Positions 12,983 to 26,000 of a stretch of 64,000 nucleotides of DNA are shown one piece after another. The notes below the pieces were generated by a model, which worked only from the letters and a program-made list of their open reading frames with translations, searched no databases and was not told where the DNA came from. The stretch covers positions 13,977,566 to 14,041,565 of the forward strand of contig NC_092467.1 in NCBI RefSeq assembly GCF_047495875.1. Reading direction: 5' to 3'. This stretch comes from Pithys albifrons albifrons (taxonomy: Eukaryota; Chordata; Aves; Passeriformes; Thamnophilidae). Position 1 is the first letter of the stretch. Each line of letters begins with the position of its first letter. Position numbers and translations under genes: made by a program.

Positions 12983-14569
12983 TAGCTTTTCACCCCAGGT
13001 AAATCAGTACTTTAAAAGCATGTTTCTACCAAGCTTCATTAATTGCTGTTTTGCAGCAGATGATCAGATATTAACTGTTGTAGGACTTGCATAGGAAAAT
13101 GTGTTCATAACAGGTGTTCATTAAAATTCAATCTTATTTTCCCCAGTGTAACTTCATTGACTTTTGTCCATGAAAAATTTTGCCCCATAAATGATAATTG
13201 TAGTTATACTTAAATTCTACCTTAACCCTAATGTAACATCTAAAAAGGATTATTTTTTAATAAAAGTGTAAAACAGTAGGTCAAAATCAGCTTTCAGTTA
13301 CACTGAGATAAATCCTGAGTAAACAGTAGGCTTCACCAGTAATGGCACATTTCTTTTTGTGTGAAGTATTTTTGTGAGAGTAAAATTTTTCCCTTATACC
13401 CACATTCCTCAGAACAAACTGTTACTGCAGCAGCCCATATCAAAGCTTTCACAGCTGAAAATACTAGGACAGTGTCACAAACAAACAATTTGTGATGGAT
13501 GAGTTGTCCCTGTATGGCAAACATCCAGAAATAAGATACCTTTCTGTCAAAGGAGCTGAGTTTCCAGGGATTATTTTCCAGGCACTTGTTGCTCAAATGC
13601 TGAAGACACAAGTTAATTAATGACTAAGTCACCAGATTATAAGTCACACAGGAAAAAGCTTTGCCTTTTCAAGAAGTCATCCTCAGTTTAGTCCAGCTGT
13701 CAGAGACACTGCTATTTATTTTAAACTCAACCAAAACAACAACTGTCTGTTTCCCACACATTTTAATTTTCCAATATGTTGCAAAATTCTGAATTCAAAC
13801 TGCATTATTGCCCTACAGAATCAATTAAAAGAAAGCACAGGTTTGTAAGAGCTGACTAATAGACACTGAGGATTCCTGGCATCTTTGAGAAAACCACTAC
13901 TGCTCACTATGCAGTAGCAACCAAAAGAGACACACCACTCAGTAGTCTGCAGAAATGAACTAAGAAGACACTGAAAAACTTAAAATTTGATTTTTGAAAA
14001 ATGGAGGCAACTGTATTTAAGTTTAGTTACAGTTTACTCCATATGGTCAAAATTCATACAGTTGACAAAACATGTCTGTTCCTCAGAATTCTTCAGCAAT
14101 TTGAAACATATTACTCTATATTCTTTTGCTTGGTTTTTTAATTATTCCTCAGAAAATCCAAATTTTAATTAAGGATAAGGCATTTAAAGTTCCTAGTTCA
14201 GCTACTATGTGCTGCTTTCAGAAAAGCTACTTGCATATGCTACATGGAATACTAAAAATAGACCACTACAATGCAAAGTTCAAACTTTCTGAGAAATTAC
14301 TTTCTGGCAGTCTTGAAGAGAGCTATTAATTGTCAATTCAGTATTGCCTTTGATTTCCTTAAACCAGATTTAGCAATAGAACTGAATGAATCAAGGCACA
14401 TGGGAAGATATCTGCAACATAAGCCTCCCAGGCTTTTATGTTTAGATCAAAGGGTATTGATTTACAATTCTGAGGATGAAAACAGTGGTGAAGAAACCCA
14501 GGCAGCTTTAAGTAAAGTGCTGAGATCAGTGACAGATCTGATTTTAGCTATGCATTCCATCAAATAAAA

Positions 14570-14588
14570 ACAAGGCCCGTGGCCTTGT
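14570..14588. repeat. Perfect 8-bp GC-rich stem-loop
   Basis: ACAAGGCC (14570-14577) and GGCCTTGT (14581-14588) form a perfect stem around the 3-base loop CGT. It sits just 3' of an AATAAA (about 14563) and of the end of a 98-codon open frame. No functional assignment is possible. Confidence 0.7.
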
Positions 14589-15045
14589 CATGCCTTCTCT
14601 TCCCAACCTACTTGTAACACTAGCAACTAGGTTAATGCAAACCCAGTAAAATCAAGCTATGCAGATAAAAAAACAAACAACTTTTATGTCACAGCTCAAT
14701 CACAGAATGATTGCAAGTGAGAAGCTGGAGGACCACAAGAGAAACAGCAGTAAAAACTGCTGAAAGAAAAAAGAGATCTCCATTGTACAGCATCAGGGGC
14801 TCTTAATCAAATCTAAACACAAACCCATTGCTGCCTCAGTAACGATGGGAATAGACATCCTTCCTTTTAAAGATGCCGTAACCGGACATCCAGTACTAAA
14901 AGCTCTGCAGATCACTTGTTTCTATTTCTGACCCCAGCAGGTTTGGTGGAGGGCTTCTCCCACTTTTCCCATAACCCCAACTTACTTTTATATTATTTTC
15001 TTTATGTTTGGGTGGAGTTTGAGTGGCTCTAGTCATACATCCCTT

Positions 15046-15260
15046 CTATTTCTGATTGTTGTCCCTAAGTGGGGGGTCGTGGTTGAGGCCTGGCACCTGA
15101 GGAGGGGGTTCAACAACGTTGTTTGCTTCAGCAGCAGAATATCTTGATTCTCCCTTGTCAGACAGGTACTGTATGGCCTCAGTACCACAGTGCCCCCAAC
15201 TCGGCTGGGACTGGAACGGAGGGGGCCATGTAGTCTGCACTTGGTTTCACACTCGGTTCT
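15046..15260. other. GC-rich patch with open frame on minus strand
   Basis: This patch includes several G runs and CpGs, and a perfect 12-bp palindrome AACAACGTTGTT at 15112-15123. The minus strand is open for 64 codons (15046-15240) and rich in proline, but I recognise no family. Its composition resembles old LTR fragments or decayed retrocopies in bird genomes. That is inference only. Confidence 0.3.
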
Positions 15261-16256
15261 GTTTCTCTGAGCAGATGTTTATTGTTCTATTGGGGAGCCA
15301 GGGAGTAAGCAGCTGTTTTTCACTCTAGAATTCTGAACCTCCTCTAGATTTAACCCCATCTATCATCCCACACCATTCCTAAATGTCATTTTACCAATAG
15401 AGAGAAAAAGCTTTTTGAACAAAAGTGGATTTTTTTAACAGTGACTATCAACTTGATATCATTCACACAGGTGTAAAATCCTCCTTTCTGTTAGTCAGCT
15501 GATTTTCTCATTAAGACAGCAACAAAGTCCATAATCCTAAATAAATTAATACTAAACAAGAAGTGAACAGTGCAGCAGCTGCAAAGCTAGCCCTGGAAAG
15601 TGGCAAAGCAAGGCAGAGACTGTAAAGCAGAACAGCACAGGTAGGAGAAAGTGATTGTTTAATAACACTGTAATACAGCTTTGTTTTCAGAAATGGCATT
15701 AAGGCAATAAATAGAAAACAATTTAAATATCACTCAGTGCAATCCCTAAACCAAGGTGTCAAATTCCATTTCATGGAAGCAAGAAGAACTTCAGCACAAT
15801 AGTACATTTCTTCACAAATTTAATACTAAATGGGTATGGGGAGTACATATAACTAAACTTTGAAGTTCTTAGACTATGGTATTTCAGCTGCATGCTCGTA
15901 TAGCAGTGTATTTTTTCCTATTCCTCCTAAATCTAAACAAAAAGCATTTTTTTCTTGTCACCACTGTATGAACTATAACAGGTCTTTAATCAGGAAGTGG
16001 GTATGCTGACTTCATTACAGGAAAATCAAGAAAAGAAAATATTGGTTTTCATCTACAGAAATACTTTTGTAGGCCATTAAATGTTAGTAAAAACTATTTT
16101 CTAAAATGATCAAGAGTAACAAATGGATTAAAGTCTCTGTTTATAACCAATTCACATAAACACATTTTCACTCCTTGTGCTCAGTAGTCATTTATTTGTC
16201 ATTCAGGCTTTAAGAACCAATTCATTATTAATAATAAAAGTAACCTGACAAAGCCC

Positions 16257-16337
16257 AGCTGGTGACACAGACATCACCAGCTTTTATACTTTTTACAAAA
16301 GGTTCTTTTTTCTCAGTGCCATGTTTTTTTCATGGCA
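16257..16337. repeat. Two neighbouring perfect stem-loops
   Basis: First: AGCTGGTGA (16257-16265) pairs perfectly with TCACCAGCT (16274-16282), with an 8-base loop. Second: TGCCATG (16317-16323) pairs perfectly with CATGGCA (16331-16337) around a loop of seven T. They are 34 bases apart. No gene is adjacent, so a terminator or UTR role cannot be argued. Confidence 0.8.
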
Positions 16338-16890
16338 ATAGTCTCTAGAGCAAACCCGTTATCAAGTACTCCACTGAACCTAATAGAAATAAAAATGCAT
16401 AATTTCTCAAGCAACAATGCCCATCACCAGTTTAAACCTCAGAGTACATGAAAGTGCCTTGATAGTTATCTAAGGGTGAAATACACCACTGTCATAGAGA
16501 CCAAAAACCTGCTCTACAGAGCTAACACGTGCAGAGGCAGGATGTCTGAGTTCCCCTTAAACCCAAGGCAGCAGTGCTGCTTTAGTCATTGAGATCAGTG
16601 GCAGTTTCTGGGTCACAGCGCAGGGCCCCAGATGGTCTCCCCAGCCAGCTCTGTCTGCAGCACGGTTTTTCCTATATTTAAAAGCAATCTCCCTCATCCA
16701 GCCATAGTGTTTCTTGCCCCCTCTACACCCAGCCAGCCTAAAGACTTTTTACCAACTAACATTCCATCTCTAGGTAAAATCACTCTGCACATATCCTGGG
16801 ATAGGAGATAAAAAAATACAGAAAGCAATCCTAAGAAATAAAAATATCACAGAAAATGTATCAAATGTATTGCAAGATCCAAGCACTTAA

Positions 16891-16957
16891 AATTATAGAG
16901 AATTATAGAATCATAGAATTGATTGGGATGGAAAAGACCTCCGAGATCATCAAGTAT
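16891..16957 (-). mobile_element. CR1 retrotransposon 3' tail fragment
   Basis: The plus strand shows a run of AATTATAG/AATCATAG-type units followed by the conserved block around GATTGGGATGGAAAAGACCT, which is the reverse complement of the CR1 3' end. The element therefore reads on the minus strand and keeps only its last 60-70 bases before similarity fades near 16957. The tail octamers (ATTCTATG type) are partly mutated, so this is an old copy. Severe 5' truncation is normal for CR1. It encodes nothing. Confidence 0.85.
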
Positions 16958-17862
16958 GGTTCCCTATACTGATTGAAACATTAAATGACAAAGAAAGCAT
17001 GACAGAGCTCAGGAGCCTTCAATTCCAATCCCCCTCTTGTCACTGAATTTTCCTCAGCCTCTTTTTGGCCTCAGAATGAAAGTATAAGCTTAAACGAGGA
17101 CTGCTTACACATACCCCAGCAAAAGAGGAAGGCATAAAAAGGGGAATGTCCAGAGGAAAGGGATATCAATAAACAAATCAATTTTCTCTCACAATATTGT
17201 AGTGTCAGCAACTATCCAACAATATTTTGTGTGTTGCTTTGTAAAAATGAATTACCATACTGTGAATTGTTAAAATATTTCATTTAATCATTTAGACTTA
17301 TCTGAACATCACTCTGCAGGACCAACTTCATAGTAAAGTAGAGGCCAATCTGATTTATGTCCAGACATGGAAAATGGAATTAATAATACCCCTTGGCAGG
17401 CAGGAGGGAGTGGTCAGAAAAAGGGAAAAGTGCAATCAATAAGAAAGAGGGCCTTTTTTTGTTACAAACACATCATCTTAGGTAAATGTTAAGCAATTTC
17501 TTTCATTTATATGCTATTGTTCCTAACATGGAAGATAATAGTTCTGGGTTAGGAAAAAAAAAATTTGTTAACCGAATTGATGGTTTTTCTAAACACTTGA
17601 GTAGTGCAAGATATATAAAACCAGCAAAAGTGGTATGGAAAAGGATTTTGGGTTTTTAAATCCATCAATTCCAATAAATTTTACAGTCATTTTTGTAAAT
17701 AGAGTCACATTGACCAATATTTTCATGGCACACTTTCTCTCTAGAAAAATCAGAAGTAAGAAATATGAGGTGTTTCAGTAAATGCCATGACTGTCCTCAG
17801 CAGGAAGTGAGAAATGGGATTGATCAATGTTTTTAATCAGAGCCTGTCATAGTGCATGGTTG

Positions 17863-17880
17863 CACTTGTTGCAACAAGTG
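17863..17880. repeat. Perfect 18-bp palindrome with two E-boxes
   Basis: CACTTGTTG followed directly by CAACAAGTG is a perfect self-complementary sequence with no spacer. Each half begins or ends with a CANNTG E-box (CACTTG / CAAGTG). An outer GTTGC (17859-17863) also has a GCAAC partner at about 17885-17889. It could be a dimeric protein binding site or chance. Confidence 0.8.
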
Positions 17881-20800
17881 TTAGGCAACTATCCTATTAA
17901 AGCAGGCTTTGTTGGAATTTTATCATTATAGATTAAAGATCATTCTTTTTGACAATTAGACACAGAAAAGGACACTTATGATATCAACCTTAATCTATTT
18001 CCCCTTGGAAAACAACCACTGTCCAGAAAGGGACAATTGAAGAGAAACTTGCTTTGAGTACTGAGAGATGATTGAAGCTCAGAGAGGTGAAGAGCTGATA
18101 AAAGTTAATATACTTTATATATTGCAATTTTATTACAAGAATAATCTATGCTTAGATGTACTTATTTATTTCACCTACATAGGTCAATAAATAGAAAGCT
18201 TAAGCTCAGCATGATTAACAAGAATGAAATAAATTTCTATCAGGGTACAATCACAATCCACATTGTCTTATGGCCACTAAATTTATAACTATTTTCTAGT
18301 TTAGAATTTGTACAAAGAAACACAAAAGATTGGAAGATGTTATAGAAAACACTTTTTCAAAGACATAGAGAATACTAAGCCTTTCGTGACAGGATATTAA
18401 TAGCACCCATAAAGTATTTAAATACACTAGTATCTATTGTAGAACAACATCCATAAATAGGACTGGCATTAAAGCAATGACGGAAAATGTAAGGCAAAAT
18501 AATTCATGCAAACTATTGACACATCCAGAGGGAGGAAAAATTAACTCAAGAACAGGACAAAATCAAACACAGTTATTATTTTAATGACACTTTTTCCAGT
18601 ATCTACCATAAAAACTAGTCATCAAACATGAAACTGTTTGACAAAAACAGCTTTCTGAGTAGAGCAGAACACAAGGCATTTCTGCAAAGGCCTTCTGAAA
18701 CAGCTCTCTGAAGTCACCCAAATGAGAACAGTCTGCTGTGACCTTAGTGACTGAAATATTATAGTTTGTAATTATATTTCACCAATAACCATTTAAAAGA
18801 CTAAAACCTATGTTCATAGTATTCATTAATGCAGTCTCATTTTCTACAGCAACCCAACCTCACCAAAACAGATGCCAAAATTCTAGCAAGTTGATTGGCC
18901 CATACAGTCTTCAAAGACATTTTTAGATGTCAGTCATCACTATGCATTTGTAAAAATAGCCTGTAGGAAAACTCCCACAAAGACTGCCATAGTACGCAAA
19001 CCACATTAAATAATTTCTTGTTTAAGCTACAAATCTAATGCTTAAATTACCTATAAGCCATTAGCCTGAATAATCTCAGGAGAATGTAATTACATATACA
19101 AAGTCTTTCATCTCAATTAGACTGAATATAGAAACAGTAAATAGTGAATAACTTTCCATAAACAAAAACCTGCTACCATTAAAGAGATCAAGATTTTTTT
19201 ATTGTTACACATTGGGGCAAAGAAACAATTACAACACAAAGATTCATCTAGTCAGGATTCAGCATCATTCAGAGTTTGAATGTTTAACTCCTAATGGGTC
19301 TGCAGGGCAACCACAATAATGAGATCAGAAAAGGATCTGAATGTCTCCATAAATCATAAACTGGTCTCTATTTTGCTGAAGCAAATTTAAGTAGTTAAGA
19401 AATCAGCACATCCTATGAGAAGAGGAGCCAGCTGATTTCAGAGCTGCACAGGCAGCCACTTCCTCACAAACAGCCCTCATCCTGATTTCAACCACGTAAC
19501 AGCCCACTGGAGCTGTAAAGGAATACTGAGTCACCTTCATTGCACAGATAATGAACTAACTGCTTTTCAGAATAATCTCATATATGCTGCAAAGTGAGAC
19601 AAAAATAAAAATCAGAAGATCACTCCCTTTTTTCTCTTTGCAACTGGTATTTGGGGAAAGAGAATTAAGGATTTACTGATAAGTTTAGAACTTTATCCTG
19701 TGGGTCAAAGAGCAATTTGACAAAAAATTTTCATTTCCTCTTTACTATTCCTTTATAGATAAAGATAGGTACATAATTAGCTCTGAAAAAGTCTATCTCA
19801 ATCTTGAACCCTTTATTAGAAGGATAAAACCTTTTCTTTCATTCTCTCCTAAGAGCTCCAGTCTACTGCATTAAGGAGCTATACCTTTATGACAGAAACA
19901 ATCAATTCACTAACTTTAATGTTAGTTCCCCACAAAAAAAATAAATCACAGTACACAGAACCACAGACAACTTACACACTGTCATGTTCCACTGGAAAAC
20001 AAACACTTAAGACTGTAAATAGAGGTTAATTGAGTACTTAAATCTTCTGTAAATTTCCTGGTAAGATTTCCCTACTCTCTTACAAGGTACCATTTACTTA
20101 CCAGACCCAAGAGAAGATGCAGCTCTGGATTCTGCATATTAACTCATTTCAGAAAGGTAGGATTCATATTTCATTATACTTTCCAATTAACTTGGTCTCT
20201 GTACTTTGTCACATATGAATCACTGCAAGATTAAAGTCAATTTATCACTATTGTATCAGCTATAAATTACTAAACAATGAGAAGCCCATCATATGTAATA
20301 CAGAAGAAACCCTTTTTAATTTACTATGGGCTCCTTGTAGAATTCCTCTCAGAATTTATTTTAATGAGAAGCTCTTTGAAAGAGTAATTTAAAAAGCAAC
20401 TTTTTATTAATTACTATTGAACATTAAAATGAAGATCTAGGAAATTGAAGACAGAAGCTGTGAAAGGTTCAGACTTGAATGAAAAACTCATTCTTACATA
20501 ATCCTGATGTCCTAAATAGTATTAATTTCACAGAAAGTTTCTACTTGAGTTCATTTCATAACTAATTTGCAGGTCAGCCTACCTGTTTCTCCAGCTCACT
20601 TTAAATACCCACAACCTCACACCATATAGGCATGAGCCATGACTCTTTATCATCTGGTGAACCAATTAGCTGTAATAATTAAATTTCTGCTGTCTACACT
20701 GGGCTTGGAAGACTCTCCAGGTATTTAAAAGTCAATCCTTGCAATTCTTTTGTGCAACACAATATTTTCCAAAGAGCAAAGAAGGGACACAGTAAAGAGG

Positions 20801-21060
20801 AGGGAAGAATGATTTCAGTTTCAAGTACACTTCTCAAATTACTGTGGCTTTTACTGCTAATTCCTAAGAAGCAATGCAGAGAAATGTACGGGGAGTAGCA
20901 GACAAGCAGCAATAATAACAGGTTTTCATGGGCTCCTATCAGACTCAGAAGCACAGGATTTTATTTTGGAGAGTATTTGAAAAGAGGAACAGAAACTATG
21001 GCCAAAATGTATGTAACACGAATTTTACATTCTAACATTCTATATGAAGTGTTAACTATT

Positions 21061-21078
21061 TTGTTGTTGTTGTTGTTG
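21061..21078. repeat. (TTG)6 microsatellite
   Basis: Six consecutive TTG units follow a short T run. Simple-sequence repeat, likely polymorphic in length. Confidence 0.85.
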
Positions 21079-22454
21079 CTCATTCCTTTTTATTTACCTT
21101 CTAAAAACATTTAGGCAATTGAGTTTTTCTCCCAGAGAGGACCACAGTCACAGCTAGCCTGACTTGAGGACTATTTTCTATGTAGCTTCATCTCTATGAA
21201 AGAGTTGCAGAATAAAACAATAATGACACTGAAGAATAGCTTTCCAGCTCTGGATTCCTGTCCAGGTGACAGGAAACTACCTTGGACCTGTAACAGAAGA
21301 GGTAGAACACAAGGAACAAGAAGGCACTGTAACTGTCTGTTCTGAACTGAGACTGGCTTTTAACAAAATGAAAGTTGCAGTACTCAAATTTTACAGACGG
21401 AAGCACCATTGGAGTCCTTGCAATGATACCAGCAGCAGGCAATAACCCACTCAAAGATGCAGTTTTTGCATTGGTCACTTCTGGTACAGCTGTTGTCACT
21501 GAGCAGTAACAGCCCAAGAGGACTCAGAGAAATGAAACTGAATTTCAAACATCTGGTATCAAGTTTCAACACAAAGAATCTCACAAACTCCAGGAGACTG
21601 TTACCATCGTTACATGATTGTACTTTAAAGAAGAGGTTTTTGAAAGGCACCAGAAAAAACAACCAGGAGATTCATTCAAAATATCTTCCTCTAGCAATGA
21701 TTCTATGATAAGGTTTATGGGAAATGTGTCTATCTTTTGCTATTCAGCAAAAGAATGGAAAAGGAGGCTTAGCTCCAAAACTATGGTTAACTTCCATTGA
21801 AACCAAAACAAAAATATTAAATAGCTTGACTGTGAAACAGAAACTTCATTCCTTCTTAGTCAAGACAACAAACAAACAAAAGTTTCCAAGTTGGGTTTGT
21901 TTGTTTTTTTAAGACTATGGTACAACAGTAGGTACTCATTTGGTTCACCAACCTGACAATAAAAACTACAGTAACATTTTAGACAAACTTGTAGCAATGA
22001 AAATGTTGTACATTGAGCCATGGTTTTAACTAAACTCCTATAGACTGGTGATATGACCCTTTATAGAGCAGGGGGTCTAAGAATCTGAATTTAAAGTTGT
22101 TTACAAGCTGAAAACAGGAAAGTTGTTTTCCATAAGGAACAGACAAAAGTCAACTTAGGAAGCATTCAAAGGATGTGGTTCTTGAGACCGTTAACTTACA
22201 AAACTCTGGATTAAGGATAAAGGCCAGAGCACAAGGTTATTCCCTGGGAACTTGGGGATTCATGGCCAGATAATTTCTTATTCCAGACTTTTACATGAAT
22301 GACAGACTATTAAGCCTACAACCTGAAACAGATCTGATTGTGGGAGTTATTATTTCTTGGACTCAGGAAACAGTTCTACCTTTCTATTCTCTCTACTCTT
22401 CTAGCAGAATGACCTGAAATACTGACATGACTTCAAAGTTCTCTACATCACAAA

Positions 22455-22471
22455 GCACCACAAAGTGGTGC
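22455..22471. repeat. Perfect 7-bp stem-loop at LTR-like edge
   Basis: GCACCAC (22455-22461) and GTGGTGC (22465-22471) form a perfect stem around AAA, at the inner edge of the LTR-like segment. It may mark the end of the element, or be part of U5. Confidence 0.7.
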
Positions 22472-22586
22472 CCTGGTGGTCATTGGATGGGCAATCCCAG
22501 CTACTGCTCCCAGGATTGCTCCCGGAAAGGTGACAGGACTCCCAGACACAGTGGAACAGAAGCACTTCATTAAGGTAAAAGGCCTT

Positions 22587-22646
22587 CTTTTATAGGGTCA
22601 GGATGGAACTCTCTGGAAATACGGGTGGGACCTGGGCTCCCATTGG
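22587..22646 (-). promoter_or_regulatory. TATA/CCAAT promoter inside the LTR-like segment
   Basis: On the minus strand a CCAAT box (22646-22642) stands about 48 bases upstream of a canonical TATAAAAG (22594-22587). This spacing fits a polymerase II core promoter, with a start expected near 22563. It is the main evidence for the LTR call and its orientation. Activity is unknown. Confidence 0.5.
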
Positions 22647-23039
22647 TGAACAGGATTGAAAAACGCACCAATAACAGGCACAGGGATTCAACAACTGACC
22701 AATAGGGGATCATGTTCAACAGCCAATCAGAGTTCGAGGCTCTGACAGGGTGAAAAGCAGCCCTGAGGGATGAGGGGAACAAAAACCCTGGGTAGGATCT
22801 CTACAGGGAAAGCGAACAACTGGGACACTGTTTGAGTAACCATTACTGAACAGGAGAAAACATACATAATGCAATAAACATTCATTAAATGTCCATTAGA
22901 ATCCCTTAAACTGTCACAGTGCATTGATCTTCTTCAGGGGCAGCTGGTTCAAGGTGGTCCTTGTCACTATAAATCCACTGCCGGTAAAACCTCTTCCCCT
23001 GATTGTAGGATTGCCGTTCTCCTACATCACCCCACTACA

Positions 23040-26000
23040 TTGTTCTTCCACTAACCCTCACACACACCCCATCAGTCCAAAGCTTAGTTAGAGAAACAGG
23101 TGGAAGAGATGCATATAGAATGCATCTCATAGAAGGAACCCCATTTGGATTATCTTTTTTAAACTAATACATATTGAAAATGGCATACATTTCATGTGAA
23201 ATAGTGTATTGACAGGTCCTAGAAATACCTGTAGAACATGTCAATATAGCACTTGCAAAACTAAGTATGGACTTTTTTTTCTACTCAATAATGAAGGATT
23301 AAAGCTCTCATGAAGCACTGAATATAAATCACTGCTGCCTGGGGCTACAAAAGCATAAATCTCTTCCTTTTAAAGAGGGTTTATTCCCATCCCAGTCCCT
23401 TTCTCCTCTTTTGAGCAGATAGATAGATAGGTAGATAGACAGACAGATCACAGAACACATCTTAAAACCAGTGGTACTGTGTAAGGAACATATGTAGTAC
23501 CTGTAGTAACAGTAATCTTTGCTCACCCAATTTAAGCTGATGAGAGGAGAGTCTTAATTAATAAGCACTACAGCAAAGGAGGGCAGTGGTCCTCCCCTGC
23601 AGTATTTTACCTTGGCATCTACTAAAATTTGTTAGATAACAAGCCAGGAAAAAGGGTGATCTGCATTTCAGTAACAACAGCAGGCAAGAAAGAATACTGG
23701 AAATACCAATAATGTTTTTTTTTGCATAATGGATAACTCATTGTATAGGAAATTGGAAAGTTTTGTACTCTTTGGATAAGCAAAAGATTGAGAAGTGAGT
23801 GATTTTTGAAACATTATCCTTTTATGCTGTAAAATTGAAGAAAATCACTGAAATATAACCTTTGGCAGTATTCTCATTGTGTCATATCTTATCCTCAAAA
23901 TTAAGGCAAAACAAAATATGTCATGAGAGAAAGGAAAAAAGGTGACTAAACTGTGAGGCAGGAATGTCCTCAGGCCAACATGCCCTGATTTAGAAGAGAG
24001 GAGTAGAAAATAAAATGTATTACCAGCATTCAGTCTACTGAGGATGAACCCAGTGGAAATTTGGAGCAGTGTGACCAAACTTTTACTTGCATACAGCTTA
24101 CATTGCATCAAAGAAACACTACCATGGTCTATTTACCAAGCATCCAGTCTTCTGCAGAAAGATAAAAGAATAATAAAATTTTACAAGATTACAGAAGCAG
24201 TCCTCCAATTCTTCAATTCAGTATTAAGAAGTAGTGTCAAGCAAGAGGGACATTTGGAAGAAGATGCTTCAATATAGATGAGACAACTGACTGATGTCTT
24301 GATGCTTTGTTTTGTTTTTCCCTGTTACCATTGCCAGCACTGCCAGTGTAACCCTTTGCACAACATTCCTGCTTGACACAGTCCTGAGTCATTATAAAGA
24401 TGGTGATTTGTTCTTGAATATCAGAACATGCATCCCTACATAGAGGAGAAATCTTTGTTTCATTCTCATAACATCAAAGTTGTACTCCTGCCCCCTCTCT
24501 ACATCAGTAGGAAACATTAGGAAAGCCCTGAGAGAAACTCAGCAGGGGACACTGTCACATTTGTCTAAGGTCCAGCTGGCAGAATGACCCACAGGCAGTG
24601 TGGGGAACTCAGCGAGTTTGTGCCGACCATTTCACTTCAGTGCAGATATTTGAAAATTGCAGTTGCCCAAGATCTGTGATGTTTCTTTCCATTAACTGTG
24701 TAGGTGAAACACTATCCTTTTAGGATAAAAATGTTTTTCTCAAAATTTTATCTGCTCCTACTGAAAACTAAGTAGCATGTGAGTGACAAAGTGATGTTGC
24801 AATTGTTAATTGTCATGCAGGATAATTAAGATGCTCCCCCATCAGAACTGCATTCAGCTAACAAGCTTTACTGACTTCAAGGACCACAGGCCAGAGTCTG
24901 GGCTGCTCCTGTGTGCAATAAAAGACTCTACCAAGGATGTAGCACTGTATTTCTTCCAACATGATACATATGTCCAGAAATTTTAAAAGTGCTGCATAAA
25001 CTTTCATAAATTAAACCTCAATATGTCACTGTAGTCAGAAATTCGATGTTCCCTCACTTGTAAACTGAGGTACTGCATAGGCCTATTCCCTTGGAGTCAT
25101 TGAAATTTCAGTTGTACAAAGAAATATGAGCCCTGTCTCCTCAGCTATAAAAATGAATGGAATTGATCCCAAAAGTATTTCTAAAATAACAAAGGACATG
25201 TAAGAGAACATAGGTGTGGAAAATTGTGCCTAGCATTCAGCAGTGCAACTAAATTTATATGCCTGATGTGCACAGAGACAGTAGTTGTGCTGCAGGGCAG
25301 ACACAAGGCACGGCACAGTCGTGCTGGTTTAGGTACAATTCAGTGAATACACACGAACTTTAGAGTCTCCCTGTCATCTTACTCCTTCTGCCTCCCTGGA
25401 GTATTGCTTTGTCCAAGCATTTGGAGAGCTGACCTTAACAGAAAGCGTGAGCTGAGGCTGTCACAAGGATTAGCCATAGAGACAGAAGTCCTCTTCTGAC
25501 AGATCTGGAAAAAAACTCTTGCCCTCCTGCACAACATTCCATAATAAATGCAGGGCACAACTCCCCTACAAGATCACCAGTCTATCTTTCTGCTAACTTT
25601 GTCCTCTTTATCAAATCCCCTCTTGTACCTCAGCACACTTTCTCCCACACACACACCTTTCCATTGCAATATCCAGCTCAATGACTGTCAGGTAATCTGC
25701 TTCTTCTTACCTCACATCCCTTTGATCCTGAAGTAAAGTCATGCTTAAATTCATGTTGATGAGATTCTAAACAAACTGATAGCAAGAAAGGAGAAAGTTA
25801 CAGTTCTTTTCATTAAAGGAGCAACAATGAACTACTTTTGCAAATACAAAAATTTTTCTGTCTATAAAGGAAAAAAACAAAGCACAGTGGTACGTTTCCA
25901 TTTGGACACTTTACTAAGAAATAAGCCCCAGTTTGAAGTCATCCAGCTTTCTATCCCTTTCCCTTTATAAAATAAAATAAATTCTTGCTACATTAGTAAG

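Larger units (their letters stand above)
10062..16256. other. Non-coding stretch, no gene recognised
   Basis: No recognisable gene is present. It contains the bulged hairpin at 12943-12982, a 98-codon open frame at 14271-14567 whose stop overlaps an AATAAA, a stem-loop at 14570-14588, and the GC-rich patch at 15046-15260. Everything else is unremarkable AT-rich DNA with short A and T runs. Confidence 0.6.
16958..22437. other. Non-coding stretch, no gene recognised
   Basis: No gene is recognisable. Between 15700 and 20690 the stretch has no frame of 60 codons or more. Features within it are the 18-bp palindrome at 17863-17880 and a (TTG)n tract at 21061-21078. Overlapping short frames at 21194-21912 on both strands show no family resemblance. 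An ATTCTATGAT motif near 21700 resembles a CR1 tail unit, but the flanking sequence does not support an element. Confidence 0.6.
22438..23039 (-). mobile_element. LTR-like segment, probable solo LTR of an endogenous retrovirus
   Basis: This segment of about 600 bases is richer in GC than its flanks and has promoter-like structure on the minus strand. It holds a CCAAT box (22646-22642), a TATAAAAG box (22594-22587), and 16 bases further on an AATGAAG (22571-22565) that could be a mutated polyadenylation signal. The outer end reads TGTAGTGGGG from 23039 on the minus strand, consistent with a 5' TG terminus. Three further CCAAT motifs in the opposite orientation lie at about 22667-22725. No gag, pol or env remnant adjoins it, so a solo LTR from recombination is the simplest reading. 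Near-identical 14/15-base sequences at 22438-22451 and 23016-23030 complicate the boundaries. The exact family is not known to me. Confidence 0.55.

Noticed and set aside
21690..21712. ATTCTATGAT motif like a CR1 tail
   Set aside because: The upstream sequence does not match the CR1 3' UTR. A 10-base match alone is expected by chance.
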